In this document: positions 1 through 8,910 of the stretch, in pieces
Numbering within the stretch: position 1 is the first letter of the stretch
Layout: every line of letters starts with the position of its first letter
Assembly (NCBI GenBank): GCA_963721585.1
Contig: CAVRJN010000002.1
Span: 62,001-126,000 of the forward strand
Length of the DNA stretch: 64,000 bases
Source of the DNA: Bog-473 sp963721585
Lineage (GTDB): Bacteria > Actinomycetota > Acidimicrobiia > Acidimicrobiales > RAAP-2
Direction of reading: 5' to 3'
Translations under genes and position numbers: made by a program
Notes under the pieces: generated by a model
Database searches by the model: none
What the model was told of the DNA's origin: nothing
Seen by the model: the letters and a program-made list of their open reading frames with translations, nothing else

Positions 1-87
1 CGACTCCGCTGCATTGGAATACCGTCCCTCCAACTTCGTGAGTGGTCTTGAGTCGATGCCCGTGCGCTTCACCCCCACCCCCGCTCC

Positions 88-1311
88 ATGAGCGGGCCGT
101 TGGAAGGTGTGCGGGTGGTCGAGCTCGGGGTCTGGGTCGCTGGCCCGGGAGCCGGCGGCATCCTGGCCGACTGGGGCGCCGACGTGGTCAAGGTCGAGCC
201 ACCCGAAGGTGACCCGTGCCGGACGTTCCTCAATGTCCTCGGTGGTGATCTGCCTTCCAACCCGGTGTTCGAGCTGGACAACCGGGGCAAGCGTGCCATC
301 GCCCTCGACCTCTCGAGCGAGCGCGGCCTGGCGCTGGCGCATCGGTTGGTCGCGGAGGCCGATGTCTTCCTGACCAACCTGCGCCCGGCCGCCCTGGAGC
401 GCATCGGGCTCGGCCCGGACCAGGTGCACGGGCGCCACCCCGGCCTCGTGTACGCCATCATCACCGGCTACGGCTTGGAGGGTCCTGACGCGGAACGGGG
501 CGCTTACGACGTTGCTGCGTTCTGGTCGAGAGCCGGGATCGCCGAGGCGCTTCGTACGCCGGGGGGTCCGTTGCCTTTCCAGCGAGGCGGCATGGGCGAC
601 CACTCGGCTGCCATGACCGGCGCCGCCATGATCAGCGCCGCCCTGGTCGAGCACGCCCGCACCGGCCGCGGCCAGGTTGTCTCGACGTCGCTGCTCCGCC
701 AGGGCTGCTACACCATCGGCTTCGACCTCAACGTCATGCTCATGTGGGGCCGGTCGTTGAACGTCGGGGTGCGCGAGACCATGTACAGCCCCGTGGTCAA
801 CAACTACACGGCGGGGGACGGTCGCCCCTTCTGGATCGTCGGCCTCGAAGGTGACCGCCACTGGCCCGCTCTGGCCCGCGCGGTCGGGCGCCCCGAGTGG
901 CTCACGGACGAGCGCTTCGCCACCGGCACCGGTCGCGCGATCAACGCCCGCGAGCTCGTCGGCCTGTTGGACGAGATCTTCGCCACCCGGGCGCTCGACG
1001 AATGGGCCGAGGCTTTCGAGGCCGAGCCCGAACTCTTCTGGAGTCGGGTCAACTCCATTGAGGACGTGATCGCCGACGAGCAGTTCCTGGCGGCCAAGTC
1101 GGTGGTCGATGTGCCCGACGAGCAGAGCAGCATGCCCATGCTGGCGACGCCGGCCGACTTCGACGGCGAGCCGCCCCGCCCGCGCTTTCGTGCCCCCCAT
1201 GTCGGTGAGCACACCCGCGCCATCCTGGCCGAGCTCCAGGTGCCCGCCGACGAGATCGAAGCACTGGTGGCCTCCGGCGTCGCCGTCACCGGGCCCGCCG
1301 GCGGCGCCTGA
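88..1311 (+). CDS. CaiB/BaiF-type (family III) CoA-transferase
   Basis: A 407-residue protein of the usual length for family III CoA-transferases, which move CoA between carboxylic acids in the cytoplasm. The N-terminal Rossmann-like signature is visible (VVELGVWVAGPGAGGILADWGADVVKVE around residues 10-37, with the G-DPCR stretch after it). The catalytic-Asp region appears as GAYDVAAFW near residue 145, with the Asp present. Start ATG at 88. It leads the plus-strand catabolic block and is followed after 41 bases by an acyl-CoA ligase. The donor and acceptor acids cannot be predicted. Confidence 0.93.
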   Translation: MSGPLEGVRVVELGVWVAGPGAGGILADWGADVVKVEPPEGDPCRTFLNVLGGDLPSNPVFELDNRGKRAIALDLSSERGLALAHRLVAEADVFLTNLRPAALERIGLGPDQVHGRHPGLVYAIITGYGLEGPDAERGAYDVAAFWSRAGIAEALRTPGGPLPFQRGGMGDHSAAMTGAAMISAALVEHARTGRGQVVSTSLLRQGCYTIGFDLNVMLMWGRSLNVGVRETMYSPVVNNYTAGDGRPFWIVGLEGDRHWPALARAVGRPEWLTDERFATGTGRAINARELVGLLDEIFATRALDEWAEAFEAEPELFWSRVNSIEDVIADEQFLAAKSVVDVPDEQSSMPMLATPADFDGEPPRPRFRAPHVGEHTRAILAELQVPADEIEALVASGVAVTGPAGGA

Positions 1312-1340
1312 CCAGGGCTGCGCCCGTTCCGCTAAACCTC

Positions 1341-1352
1341 TAGACTTTTTGC
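1341..1352 (+). promoter_or_regulatory. Candidate -10 element of a leaderless acyl-CoA ligase gene
   Basis: TAGACT at 1341-1346 fits the actinobacterial TANNNT -10 pattern. It lies six bases before the ATG at 1353, so transcription would begin at or next to the start codon. There is no Shine-Dalgarno sequence upstream of this ATG, which agrees with leaderless translation. No convincing -35 is present. Confidence 0.45.
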
Positions 1353-3008
1353 ATGTCGAATCCGGGCGAGTGGTCCTTCGTCGCCGTGCACGACGTCCTC
1401 GCCGCCACGGCGCCCGACCGCGACATGGTCGTGTGCGGGACGATGCGGCGCACGTTCGCCGAAGTGGCGGAACGGACCAAGTCGATCGCCGCGTTCCTAC
1501 TCGAACGGGGCGTCGGGATCCACGCCGAGCGCGCCGACCTCGAGCGTTGGGAGTGCGGACAGGACCCGGTGGCCCTCGTCCTGCACAACGGGACGGAGTA
1601 CTTCGAGGCCATGTTCGGGGCGTACCGGGCTCGCGCCGTTCCCTTCAACGTCAACCAGCACTACCGACCCGCGGAGATCTCGGCCCTGCTGGCCGATGTC
1701 GGGGTCAAGGCGGTCGTCTACCACCGTCGCTACGGCCCGCTCGTCGAGAGGGCGATCGCGGACCGACAGGTCGTTCTGATCGACGTCGAGGACGGCTCCG
1801 GGGTGGCCCCGCTGCCCGGCAGCACGAATTTCGAGGACGCCGCCCGCACCCCGCCTACGGGGCCCTTGCCCCAGACGTCTCCGGACGATCTCTACCTCGT
1901 CTGCACCGGTGGGACGACAGGCCGGCCCAAGGCGGTGCTCTGGCGCCAGGCCGACATTTACGTCTCGGCGATGGCGGGTGTCGAGGACGCCACCGTCGAG
2001 TCGATCGTCGCGGCGGCCACCACGGGGACGGGGTCGGGCCGGCCGTGGTATCCGGTGGCACCGCTGATGCACGCCGCCGCCCAGTGGACCGCGTTCTCCG
2101 GATTGAACCAGGGTGCCACCGTGGTGGTGCACGAGGACAGCGGTCCGTTCGACGCACGAACCGTCCTCGAGCTGGCGGAGCGTGAGCAGGTCGCGCTGAT
2201 GTCGATCGTGGGCGACGCCTACGCCGTTCCCATGGTCGACGAGTTGCGCCGCCGGCCCTATGACCTGTCGTCGCTCTTCATTTTGGGCACGGGCGGTGCC
2301 GCCACCGGGGAGCAGCACACGGATGCACTGCTCGACATGCTGCCCAAGGTCGTGATCCTCGACGGCTACGGCGCGTCGGAGACCGGAGGCATGGCCTTCG
2401 GTGCCCGCACGAAAGGGAAGAAGAGCGAGGGGTTCGCGCCGAGCGCGGGCGCAACCGTGATCTCCGAGGACCGCTCCCGCTTCCTGCGGGCGGGCGACCC
2501 GGAGGTGGGCTGGACGGCGCGTCGCGGGCGTGTGCCACTCGGGTACCTGCACGACCGGGAGAGGACCGAACGCACGTTCCCGATCATCGACGGGGAGCGC
2601 GTCACCCTCCCCGGCGACCGGGCCCAGCTCTCGGCCGATGGGCGCATCCTCTTGCTCGGGAGGGACTCGCTCGTGGTCAACACCGGCGGCGAGAAGGTCT
2701 TCGTCGAGGAGGTGGAGGATGTGGTGCGCCGCCACCCCGACGTGGCCGACGCGCTCGTCGTCGGGCGGCCTTCCGACCGCTTCGGCCAGGAGGTCGTCGC
2801 AGTGGTGGCGCCGGCAGAGGGTGCGACGATCGATCCCCGCAGCATCCGTGAGTTCGTGGCGGAAGAGATCGCCCGCTTCAAGGCGCCGCGCGCGGTGGCC
2901 GTCGTGGGCGGCGTCCGGCGCCACGCCAACGGCAAGCCCGACTACGGCTGGGCCAAGGAGGCTGCGCTGACGGCGGCGGATGCGACCGCCGGCGGGGGCG
3001 GGCGTTAG
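1353..3008 (+). CDS. AMP-binding acyl-CoA synthetase
   Basis: A 551-residue ANL-superfamily ligase that would activate a carboxylic acid to its acyl-CoA using ATP. The P-loop reads CTGGTTGRPK (about residues 185-194), the adenylate motif YGASETGG (about 338-345), and the C-terminal catalytic-Lys region is HANGKPDYGW close to the end. The length is normal for fatty-acyl or steroid-acid ligases. The ATG at 1353 follows a TAGACT -10 element without an SD, so it is probably leaderless. The stop shares one base with the GTG of the next gene, which points to translational coupling. Confidence 0.93.
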   Translation: MSNPGEWSFVAVHDVLAATAPDRDMVVCGTMRRTFAEVAERTKSIAAFLLERGVGIHAERADLERWECGQDPVALVLHNGTEYFEAMFGAYRARAVPFNVNQHYRPAEISALLADVGVKAVVYHRRYGPLVERAIADRQVVLIDVEDGSGVAPLPGSTNFEDAARTPPTGPLPQTSPDDLYLVCTGGTTGRPKAVLWRQADIYVSAMAGVEDATVESIVAAATTGTGSGRPWYPVAPLMHAAAQWTAFSGLNQGATVVVHEDSGPFDARTVLELAEREQVALMSIVGDAYAVPMVDELRRRPYDLSSLFILGTGGAATGEQHTDALLDMLPKVVILDGYGASETGGMAFGARTKGKKSEGFAPSAGATVISEDRSRFLRAGDPEVGWTARRGRVPLGYLHDRERTERTFPIIDGERVTLPGDRAQLSADGRILLLGRDSLVVNTGGEKVFVEEVEDVVRRHPDVADALVVGRPSDRFGQEVVAVVAPAEGATIDPRSIREFVAEEIARFKAPRAVAVVGGVRRHANGKPDYGWAKEAALTAADATAGGGGR

Positions 3009-3811
3009 TGGACCTGGGAGTACGCGGCCGGGGCTACCTGATCGTCGGAGGATCGGCCGGCATGGGCAAGGCCGCGGCGCAGGCCCTCGCCGGCGAGGGC
3101 GCCCGCGTGGCGATCGCCGGCCGCGGCCGCGACCGCGCCGTGGCGACCGCGACGGAGCTGTCGACCACATCCGAGGAGCCAGTGGTTGCGCTCACCGCCG
3201 ACCTGACGCACCCGGGTGCGGCCGAGACCGTCGTGCGCGAGGCCTTCGAGGCGCTCGGCGGCCTGCGCGGCGTCGCCATCACGACGGGGCTGGGCATGCG
3301 TGGCCAGCGCGACCTGTTGGCCGGGTCCGACGAGGACTGGCTGGCCACGTTCGACGATGTGCTCCTGGCCACGGTGCGGGCGTGTCGTGCCGCCGTGCCG
3401 GTCCTCATCGAAGGAGGTGGTGGGTCCATCGTGACCACCGCCGCCTATTCCATCCGCGCCCCGAAGGCCCACCAATTCCCCTACGCCACGCTGAAGGCGG
3501 GGGTGGCCACGCTCACCAAGAACGTGGCCAAGTCGTTCGGGCACCTGGGCGTGCGGGCCAACTGCGTGTGCCCGGGCGCGACCGAGACGGAGATACTTGC
3601 CTCGCTGCGGGCCAGCGTCGCGGAGTCGCGACGCTGGCCCTACGACGAGGCGCTGGAGCGTGTGATGACCGAGGAGTGGGGGATGCAGGTCGCACTGGGA
3701 CGGCCCGGACGACCCGAGGAACTCGGCGACGTCATTGCCTTCTTGCTTTCCGAGCGGGCCAGCTACCTCACCGGCGCCACTGTCAACGTCGACGGCGGCA
3801 CCGACTTCTGA
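3008..3811 (+). CDS. SDR-family NAD(P)-dependent oxidoreductase
   Basis: A 267-residue classical short-chain dehydrogenase/reductase. The cofactor motif GGSAGMGKA lies at about residues 14-22. The catalytic Tyr-x3-Lys is seen as YATLK near residue 159, with a Ser upstream in the TTAAYSIRA stretch. The family C-terminal signature ends in TGATVNVDGGTDF. The GTG start at 3008 overlaps the stop of the acyl-CoA ligase by one base, so the two are co-translated. It probably oxidises a hydroxyl or reduces a keto group on the CoA-bound substrate. Confidence 0.93.
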   Translation: MDLGVRGRGYLIVGGSAGMGKAAAQALAGEGARVAIAGRGRDRAVATATELSTTSEEPVVALTADLTHPGAAETVVREAFEALGGLRGVAITTGLGMRGQRDLLAGSDEDWLATFDDVLLATVRACRAAVPVLIEGGGGSIVTTAAYSIRAPKAHQFPYATLKAGVATLTKNVAKSFGHLGVRANCVCPGATETEILASLRASVAESRRWPYDEALERVMTEEWGMQVALGRPGRPEELGDVIAFLLSERASYLTGATVNVDGGTDF

Positions 3812-3823
3812 CGTCGGCGCGGG

Positions 3824-4729
3824 TCAGGCTTCGGGCTCGGGCACCTCGAAGTGTTGGTCGCGGAGTTCGAAGGCCTTCCTCGTCCCGTGCTCGGCCCGGG
3901 TCTTGACGAAGTTGAACTCGCCCTCCTCGAAGCGCAGGTTGGTGCCGTAGGCGTGGAAGAGATAGCTGAGCACCTCTTCGCCCTGGTACCCCTGCAGCTG
4001 CTCAATCAGGCGGAAGGCCTCCTTGGCCATGACGATCCCGTCGGCCGGCATCCGCGCCACCTTCTCGGCCCACCAAGTCGCCCGGGACTCCACCGCGCCG
4101 GGCTCGACGACCTCGGTGAAGACGTCCTTGCCGGCCAGCTCCGCCGCGTCAATCGTGTCGCCGGTCAACAGGAGCCGGCGAGCCAGCACCGGACCGAGCC
4201 GGTAGAAGAACATCTGCAGGGAGCCGAGTGCCGGACCGAGGAAACGGGTGGCCGGCATGCCGACCTGGCAATCGCTGCCCACCACGGAGATGTCCGCCAT
4301 GAGGGCGAGCTCGAAGCCACCCCCGAGGGCAAGGCCCGAGACCTCGGCCACCGTCGCCTTCGGGTAGCCGAGGAAGAAGTGGTAGAAGTCGAACGTCTTG
4401 CGGTCGGTCAGGAGTCGACGGCGTTGGCTGGGCCGACGGCTCCTAGCGGCCCCTGCCGTGCCGTTGCCGCTCCCGTTGGCCTCGGGCTTCGCTCCGTCGC
4501 CGTACCAGGAGTACGCGTTGTTCATGTCGGCCCCGGTGCTGAACACGCCACCCTCGCCGCGCAGGATCACGACCTTGATGGCATCGTCGTAGGCGAGCTC
4601 GTCGAGGAATATCCCGAGTTGTTCGCGCATGGCCGGGTCGTACGCGTTGCGCCGCTCGGGATTGTCCAGCGTCAGGCGCGCAATGCCGGACGCATCGTCT
4701 CGCTCCATCCGCACTCGTCGGTCACTCAC
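3824..4729 (-). CDS. Enoyl-CoA hydratase/isomerase family protein (paralogue A)
   Basis: A crotonase-fold protein of 301 residues. I place the start at the GTG at 4729 because AGGAGG (4743-4738) lies eight bases before it; an upstream ATG at 4774 has no SD and falls within a TAGGAT -10-like element. The oxyanion-hole segment LALGGGFELAL is intact and keeps the first catalytic Glu position. The second Glu position of true hydratases (P-E) reads P-A (VGMPATRFLG). Isomerase, hydrolase or another crotonase reaction is therefore as likely as hydration. An alanine- and glycine-rich insert near residues 95-120 is unusual. It is convergent with the SDR gene, with only 12 bases between them. Confidence 0.88.
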   Translation of the reverse strand: MSDRRVRMERDDASGIARLTLDNPERRNAYDPAMREQLGIFLDELAYDDAIKVVILRGEGGVFSTGADMNNAYSWYGDGAKPEANGSGNGTAGAARSRRPSQRRRLLTDRKTFDFYHFFLGYPKATVAEVSGLALGGGFELALMADISVVGSDCQVGMPATRFLGPALGSLQMFFYRLGPVLARRLLLTGDTIDAAELAGKDVFTEVVEPGAVESRATWWAEKVARMPADGIVMAKEAFRLIEQLQGYQGEEVLSYLFHAYGTNLRFEEGEFNFVKTRAEHGTRKAFELRDQHFEVPEPEA

Positions 4730-4772
4730 CGTGGGGCCCTCCTGAGGCGCTGCTGGCGTTCTCGCTCGGTCC

Positions 4773-4778
4773 ATCCTA
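4773..4778 (-). promoter_or_regulatory. Candidate -10 element for the minus-strand hydratase gene
   Basis: Read on the minus strand this is TAGGAT, in an A/T-rich patch (about 4777-4799) that stands out from the GC-rich background. It would give a 5' leader of about 35 bases ending in the AGGAGG-supported GTG at 4729. The same hexamer occurs upstream of the small gene at 52004. No good -35 is present. Confidence 0.3.
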
Positions 4779-4941
4779 AACTAAAAGCTATAGATATTTC
4801 CAGTAGCGCGCCCGGGGAAGCCGCAGGGAGGAAGGCCGTGGAAGACGGCACCTCCGAGGGGTGGCCCGCGCCGTCGGGAGCGCGGACCTGCTGCGCCGAG
4901 GCCCCGCCTGCCGGGCTTCGCCCGAGTCCGGGACCCACGCC

Positions 4942-5751
4942 ATGAACCTCGGCGTCGGCACGAGTGACGGCGTCATCGTCGAGTCAGCCAAGGGCGTGCT
5001 GCGCGTCACCATCGACCGGCCCGATCGCAAGGGATCGCTCGACGCCCCGGCGGCGCGGCGCATCGTCGACACGCTCGAAGCAGCATCGACCGACGACACC
5101 TTGCGCGTCGTCGTCCTCTCGAGCACGGGTGACGACTTCTGCTCCGGTTCCGACTGGGTCGCCGCCAATGCGTCAGGCGAGAAGCCACGTACTGGAAGCG
5201 TGCAACGTCGCGTTCCTCTGCAGGCGCACCGCATCATCGCCCTCCTCTTCGAAATCCAACTCCCGGTGGTCGCTGCCGTGCAGGGCTGGGCGGCCGGGCT
5301 CGGGTGTCAGATCGCCCTGGCCTCCGACTTCACCGTGGCGGCAGAGGACAGCCGGTTCTGGCTGCCCTTCGTCAAGCGGGGCTTCACCCCCGACAGCGGG
5401 GCCACCTGGTTGGTGCCGCGGCTGGTCGGGGTCGCCCGGGCGAAGGAGCTCCTGCTACTGGGACGGCCGATCAGCGGCGCCGACGCCGCGGCCTGGGGCA
5501 TGATCCACCGTGCGGTCCGCGCTGCCGAGCTGGCGGGCGCGGTCGATGCGCTGGTCGACGAGTTGCGCGCCGGTGCCACCGTCGCCCTGGGCCTGACCAA
5601 GCACTGCATCAACGGCGCCCTCGACGGGAGTCTCACCGAGGCCATGGAGCGCGAGGCGATGGCCATCGAGCTGTCGTCTCGCAGTGCCGACTTCCGCGAG
5701 GGTCTCAGCGCATTCCGGGAACGGCGCGACCCGACGTTCGAGGGCCGCTGA
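4942..5751 (+). CDS. Enoyl-CoA hydratase/isomerase family protein (paralogue B)
   Basis: A 269-residue crotonase-fold protein. The reading frame is open back to 4861, but ATG 4942 begins the recognisable fold and the upstream part is low-complexity. The oxyanion-hole region reads GWAAGLGCQIALASD, so the first catalytic Glu is Gln. The second region reads FVKRGFTPDSGATW, which resembles PaaG-like isomerases more than hydratases. It heads a run of three hydratase paralogues on the plus strand. Confidence 0.9.
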   Translation: MNLGVGTSDGVIVESAKGVLRVTIDRPDRKGSLDAPAARRIVDTLEAASTDDTLRVVVLSSTGDDFCSGSDWVAANASGEKPRTGSVQRRVPLQAHRIIALLFEIQLPVVAAVQGWAAGLGCQIALASDFTVAAEDSRFWLPFVKRGFTPDSGATWLVPRLVGVARAKELLLLGRPISGADAAAWGMIHRAVRAAELAGAVDALVDELRAGATVALGLTKHCINGALDGSLTEAMEREAMAIELSSRSADFREGLSAFRERRDPTFEGR

Positions 5752-5789
5752 GGACCGGTCGGGCGAGAACGGCGACAGAAGGGACCGGC

Positions 5790-6593
5790 ATGGAGTTCGA
5801 CACCATCCTCTACGAGGTCGAGGAGCGCACCGCCCTCATCACGTTCAACCGGCCCGACCAGCTGAACGCCATCAGCCCGCACATGGCCTTCGAGTTGCGT
5901 CGCGCCTACGCCGCCGCCGAGGCGGACGAGGAGGTCTGGACGCTGCTCATCACGGCGAACGGGCGTGCCTTCTGCGCCGGCGCCGACGTCACCGAGATCC
6001 CCGACGACGGCCGGGTCGTCTACGAGGAGCCGTACCTCTCGACCTATCCGCAGTGGGAGGCGCCGCAGGAGGCCACCCCGCCGTTCCGCACCATGACCAA
6101 GCCGATCATCACCGCGGTGAACGGCTTGTGTTGCGGAGCCGGGCTCGACCTCGTGACCTGCGGCGACATCACCATCGCCTCGGAGCGCGCCGAGTTCTTC
6201 GACCCGCACGTGAGCATCGGGCTGGTGTCGGGCCGCGAGATGGTGCGGCTGGCCCGGGTGCTGCCGACCGGCATCGCCATGCGGGTGGCCCTGACCGGTC
6301 GTCACGAGCGAATGAGCGCGCAGCGGGCCTACGAGCTCGGGATGATCTCCGAGGTGGTGGAGCACGACCGCCTGCTCGAACGGGCAAAGGAGGTGGCGGC
6401 GCTCGTCAACAGGAACGCGCCGTTGGCCGTCCGGGGCACCCGACTGGCCATCCGCAAGGGCCTCGACCTGCCCATGCACGAGGCCGAGATCCTGGCCGAG
6501 ACCTTCCGCGAGCGCGTCGTCCGCACCGACGACGCCAAGGAGGGCCCCTTGGCCTTCCGGGAGAAGCGGGACCCGAAGTGGAGTGGCACGTGA
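5790..6593 (+). CDS. Enoyl-CoA hydratase/isomerase family protein (paralogue C)
   Basis: A 267-residue crotonase-fold protein. The ATG at 5790 follows a purine-rich AGAAGGGACC. The fold landmarks are ITFNRPDQLNA, GRAFCAGADV and CCGAGLDLVTCGD. The usual hydratase Glu at the second site is replaced in FFDPHVSIGLVSG. This DPHV(S/T)xGLVS signature is shared with the next gene, marking paralogues C and D as a tandem duplication. Its TGA overlaps the GTG of the next gene (GTGA). Confidence 0.91.
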   Translation: MEFDTILYEVEERTALITFNRPDQLNAISPHMAFELRRAYAAAEADEEVWTLLITANGRAFCAGADVTEIPDDGRVVYEEPYLSTYPQWEAPQEATPPFRTMTKPIITAVNGLCCGAGLDLVTCGDITIASERAEFFDPHVSIGLVSGREMVRLARVLPTGIAMRVALTGRHERMSAQRAYELGMISEVVEHDRLLERAKEVAALVNRNAPLAVRGTRLAIRKGLDLPMHEAEILAETFRERVVRTDDAKEGPLAFREKRDPKWSGT

Positions 6594-7393
6594 GCGACCG
6601 GCGGGAGGTTGATCCGTCCTCGTTCACGACGATCCGTTACGAGACCTCGGCCGACCACGTCGCCACCATCACGCTCGACCGGCCCGAGGTGCTCAACGCC
6701 TTCGACCGGCAGATGTGCCACGAGGTGCGTGACGCGTGGCGCCTCGTCAAGGACGACCCGGATGTGCATGCGGTCGTGTTGCGGGCCGCGGGCGATCGCG
6801 CCTTTTGCGCCGGGCTCGATACGAAGAAGCCCTACGGGCAGCCCGACGACGTCTGGAACCATGAGGACCCCGGTGAGCTGCTGAGCCCGAAGTGGCAGAA
6901 GGTGTGGAAGCCGGTCGTCTGTGCGGTGCAGGGGATGTGCACGGCCGGCGCCTTCTACTTCCTCAACGAGTCCGACATCGTCATCTGCTCGGCCGAGGCC
7001 ACGTTCTTCGACTCGCACGTGACGTACGGGCTGGTGTCGGCGCTCGAGCCGATCGGGCTCATGCGTCGGGTCGGCCTGGCCCACACGCTCCGCATGGCGC
7101 TGACCGGAAACGACGAGCGGGTCACGGCGCGGACGGCCCTGGGCATCGGCCTCGTCACCGAGGTGGTCGAGCGTGCCGCGCTGTGGGACCGCGCGCACGA
7201 GCTGGCCGCAGGCATCGCCGCCTTCCCCCGTGCCGCCACCGAGGGCACGGTGCGGGCGATCTGGGAGTCACTCGATCGGCCCTACCGCGCCGCCATGGAA
7301 CAGGGGCTGATCTATACCCGCGTCGGTAATCCGATCGGCCAGGCCGAGGTGACCGCGCATCCGCCGCCGCGTCGCGAGACCCGACTCCGGTGA
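6590..7393 (+). CDS. Enoyl-CoA hydratase/isomerase family protein (paralogue D)
   Basis: A 267-residue crotonase-fold protein with start GTG 6590, inside the GTGA that ends paralogue C. It carries ITLDRPEVLNAFD, RAFCAGLDTKK and MCTAGAFYFLNESD. The oxyanion loop TAGAFYF is atypical for a hydratase. It resembles paralogue C around FFDSHVTYGLVS. Its own stop overlaps the GTG of the following ligase gene. The three-gene overlap chain suggests co-translation and possibly a hetero-oligomer. Confidence 0.91.
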   Translation: MSDRREVDPSSFTTIRYETSADHVATITLDRPEVLNAFDRQMCHEVRDAWRLVKDDPDVHAVVLRAAGDRAFCAGLDTKKPYGQPDDVWNHEDPGELLSPKWQKVWKPVVCAVQGMCTAGAFYFLNESDIVICSAEATFFDSHVTYGLVSALEPIGLMRRVGLAHTLRMALTGNDERVTARTALGIGLVTEVVERAALWDRAHELAAGIAAFPRAATEGTVRAIWESLDRPYRAAMEQGLIYTRVGNPIGQAEVTAHPPPRRETRLR

Positions 7394-8904
7394 TCGACAG
7401 CGTGCCGGCCCACATAACCGGTGACGGCCTCGCGCCGCGCATCACCGATGTGCTGGCCGTCGACCCCGACGCGCCGGCGATCGAATACGAGGGCTCGTGG
7501 TCCACGTGGGGCGACCTGGCCGACACGGCGCGGCAGGCGGCCGCGCTGGTCGACCATGGCGGGGCAGAGGTCGGCATCATCCTGCGCAACCGGCCGGCCT
7601 CCATCGGCTTCCTCCTGGGGGTGCTCACCGCCGGCGGTTGCGTCGTGACCATCAACCCGGGACGCGGCCGGGATCGCACCCGCGATGACATCGCATCGTT
7701 GGACCTCGCTGTCCTGGCCGGCGAGGCAGACGATCTGGCCGAGTTGGTGTCGGACGGCCTGCGGGCGACCAGGGCTGCGGCCTCGGCCCTCGGGCAACCG
7801 ATGGTCATCACCCCGGGAGCTGCCGGACCGAGGATCCACACGAATCCCGAACGGCCCGAGACCGCCGTGCGCATGCTCACCAGCGGCACGACGGGGCCTC
7901 CCAAGCGCGTGGACCTCAGCTACCGCATGCTGGAGCGGGTCCTGGTCGGGGCCAAGCACTACGAGTCGAACCGCGACGAGACCGTCCACCTCCGCCGCGG
8001 CGTCGCCATCGTGAACTCGCCCCTGGTCCACCTCGGCGGCCTCTTCCGCGTGCTGCAGTGCGTGACCGACGGCCGCTCCTTCTGCCTCCTCGAACGTTTT
8101 ACCGTGGACGCCTGGTCCGACGCAGTGCGTCGCCACCGCCCGGCGACCGCCAGCCTCGTCCCGGCGGCCTTGCGCATGGTCCTCGAGGCCGATCTCAAAG
8201 CCGGCGATCTGTCGAGCATCCGCTCGGTCGTGTCGGGTACGGCACCGCTCGATCCCGACGATGCCGACGCGTTCACCGCCAAGTACGGCATTCCTGTGCT
8301 GATCACGTATGCAGCGACCGAGTTCGGCGGGAGTGTCGCCGGATGGAACCTGGACGACCACAAGAGGTTCTGGGCCGCCAAGCGGGGCAGTGTCGGCCGC
8401 GCTCATGATGGCTGCGAGCTGCGCGTGGTCGATGCCGAATCCGGAGCGCCTGTGGCGCCCGGTGTCGAGGGTCTCCTGGAGGTCAAGGCGAGGCAGTTGG
8501 GCCACGACTCCTGGGTCCGCACAACGGACCTGGCCCGGCTGGACGAGGACGGCTTCCTCTTCATTCTGGGTCGGGCCGACCAGGCGATCATTCGCGGTGG
8601 GTTCAAGGTCCGCCCCGATGACATCAAGGCGGCGCTCGAGCGGCACCAAGCCGTGCGCGGTGCCGCCGTGGTCAGTCGCGTCGACCGCCGCTTGGGCGCG
8701 GTGCCCGTTGCCGTCGTCGAGCTGCGCCCCGGCGCGGATCCAGTGTCGACCGAGGACCTGCTCCGCTACCTGACCGGAGTCCTGGCTCGCTACGAATTGC
8801 CCACCGAGATCCACCGCATGGAGCGCCTGCCCCGCACGGAGTCCGGCAAGGTCGACCTCTTCGCCGTCAACGCGTTCCTCGACTCGGAACCGGCCGAGAG
8901 GTAG
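7390..8904 (+). CDS. AMP-binding acyl-CoA synthetase
   Basis: A 504-residue ANL ligase. The start is the GTG at 7390 in a GTGA overlap with paralogue D. The P-loop is LTSGTTGPPK (about residues 159-168). The adenylate region reads TYAATEFGG, TTDLARLDEDG contains the conserved Asp, and the C-terminal Lys motif is PRTESGKVD. It is somewhat short for the family because the N-terminal half is compact. It belongs to the operon with the hydratases and the thioesterase that follows after six bases. Confidence 0.92.
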   Translation: MIDSVPAHITGDGLAPRITDVLAVDPDAPAIEYEGSWSTWGDLADTARQAAALVDHGGAEVGIILRNRPASIGFLLGVLTAGGCVVTINPGRGRDRTRDDIASLDLAVLAGEADDLAELVSDGLRATRAAASALGQPMVITPGAAGPRIHTNPERPETAVRMLTSGTTGPPKRVDLSYRMLERVLVGAKHYESNRDETVHLRRGVAIVNSPLVHLGGLFRVLQCVTDGRSFCLLERFTVDAWSDAVRRHRPATASLVPAALRMVLEADLKAGDLSSIRSVVSGTAPLDPDDADAFTAKYGIPVLITYAATEFGGSVAGWNLDDHKRFWAAKRGSVGRAHDGCELRVVDAESGAPVAPGVEGLLEVKARQLGHDSWVRTTDLARLDEDGFLFILGRADQAIIRGGFKVRPDDIKAALERHQAVRGAAVVSRVDRRLGAVPVAVVELRPGADPVSTEDLLRYLTGVLARYELPTEIHRMERLPRTESGKVDLFAVNAFLDSEPAER

Positions 8905-8910
8905 CGACGT

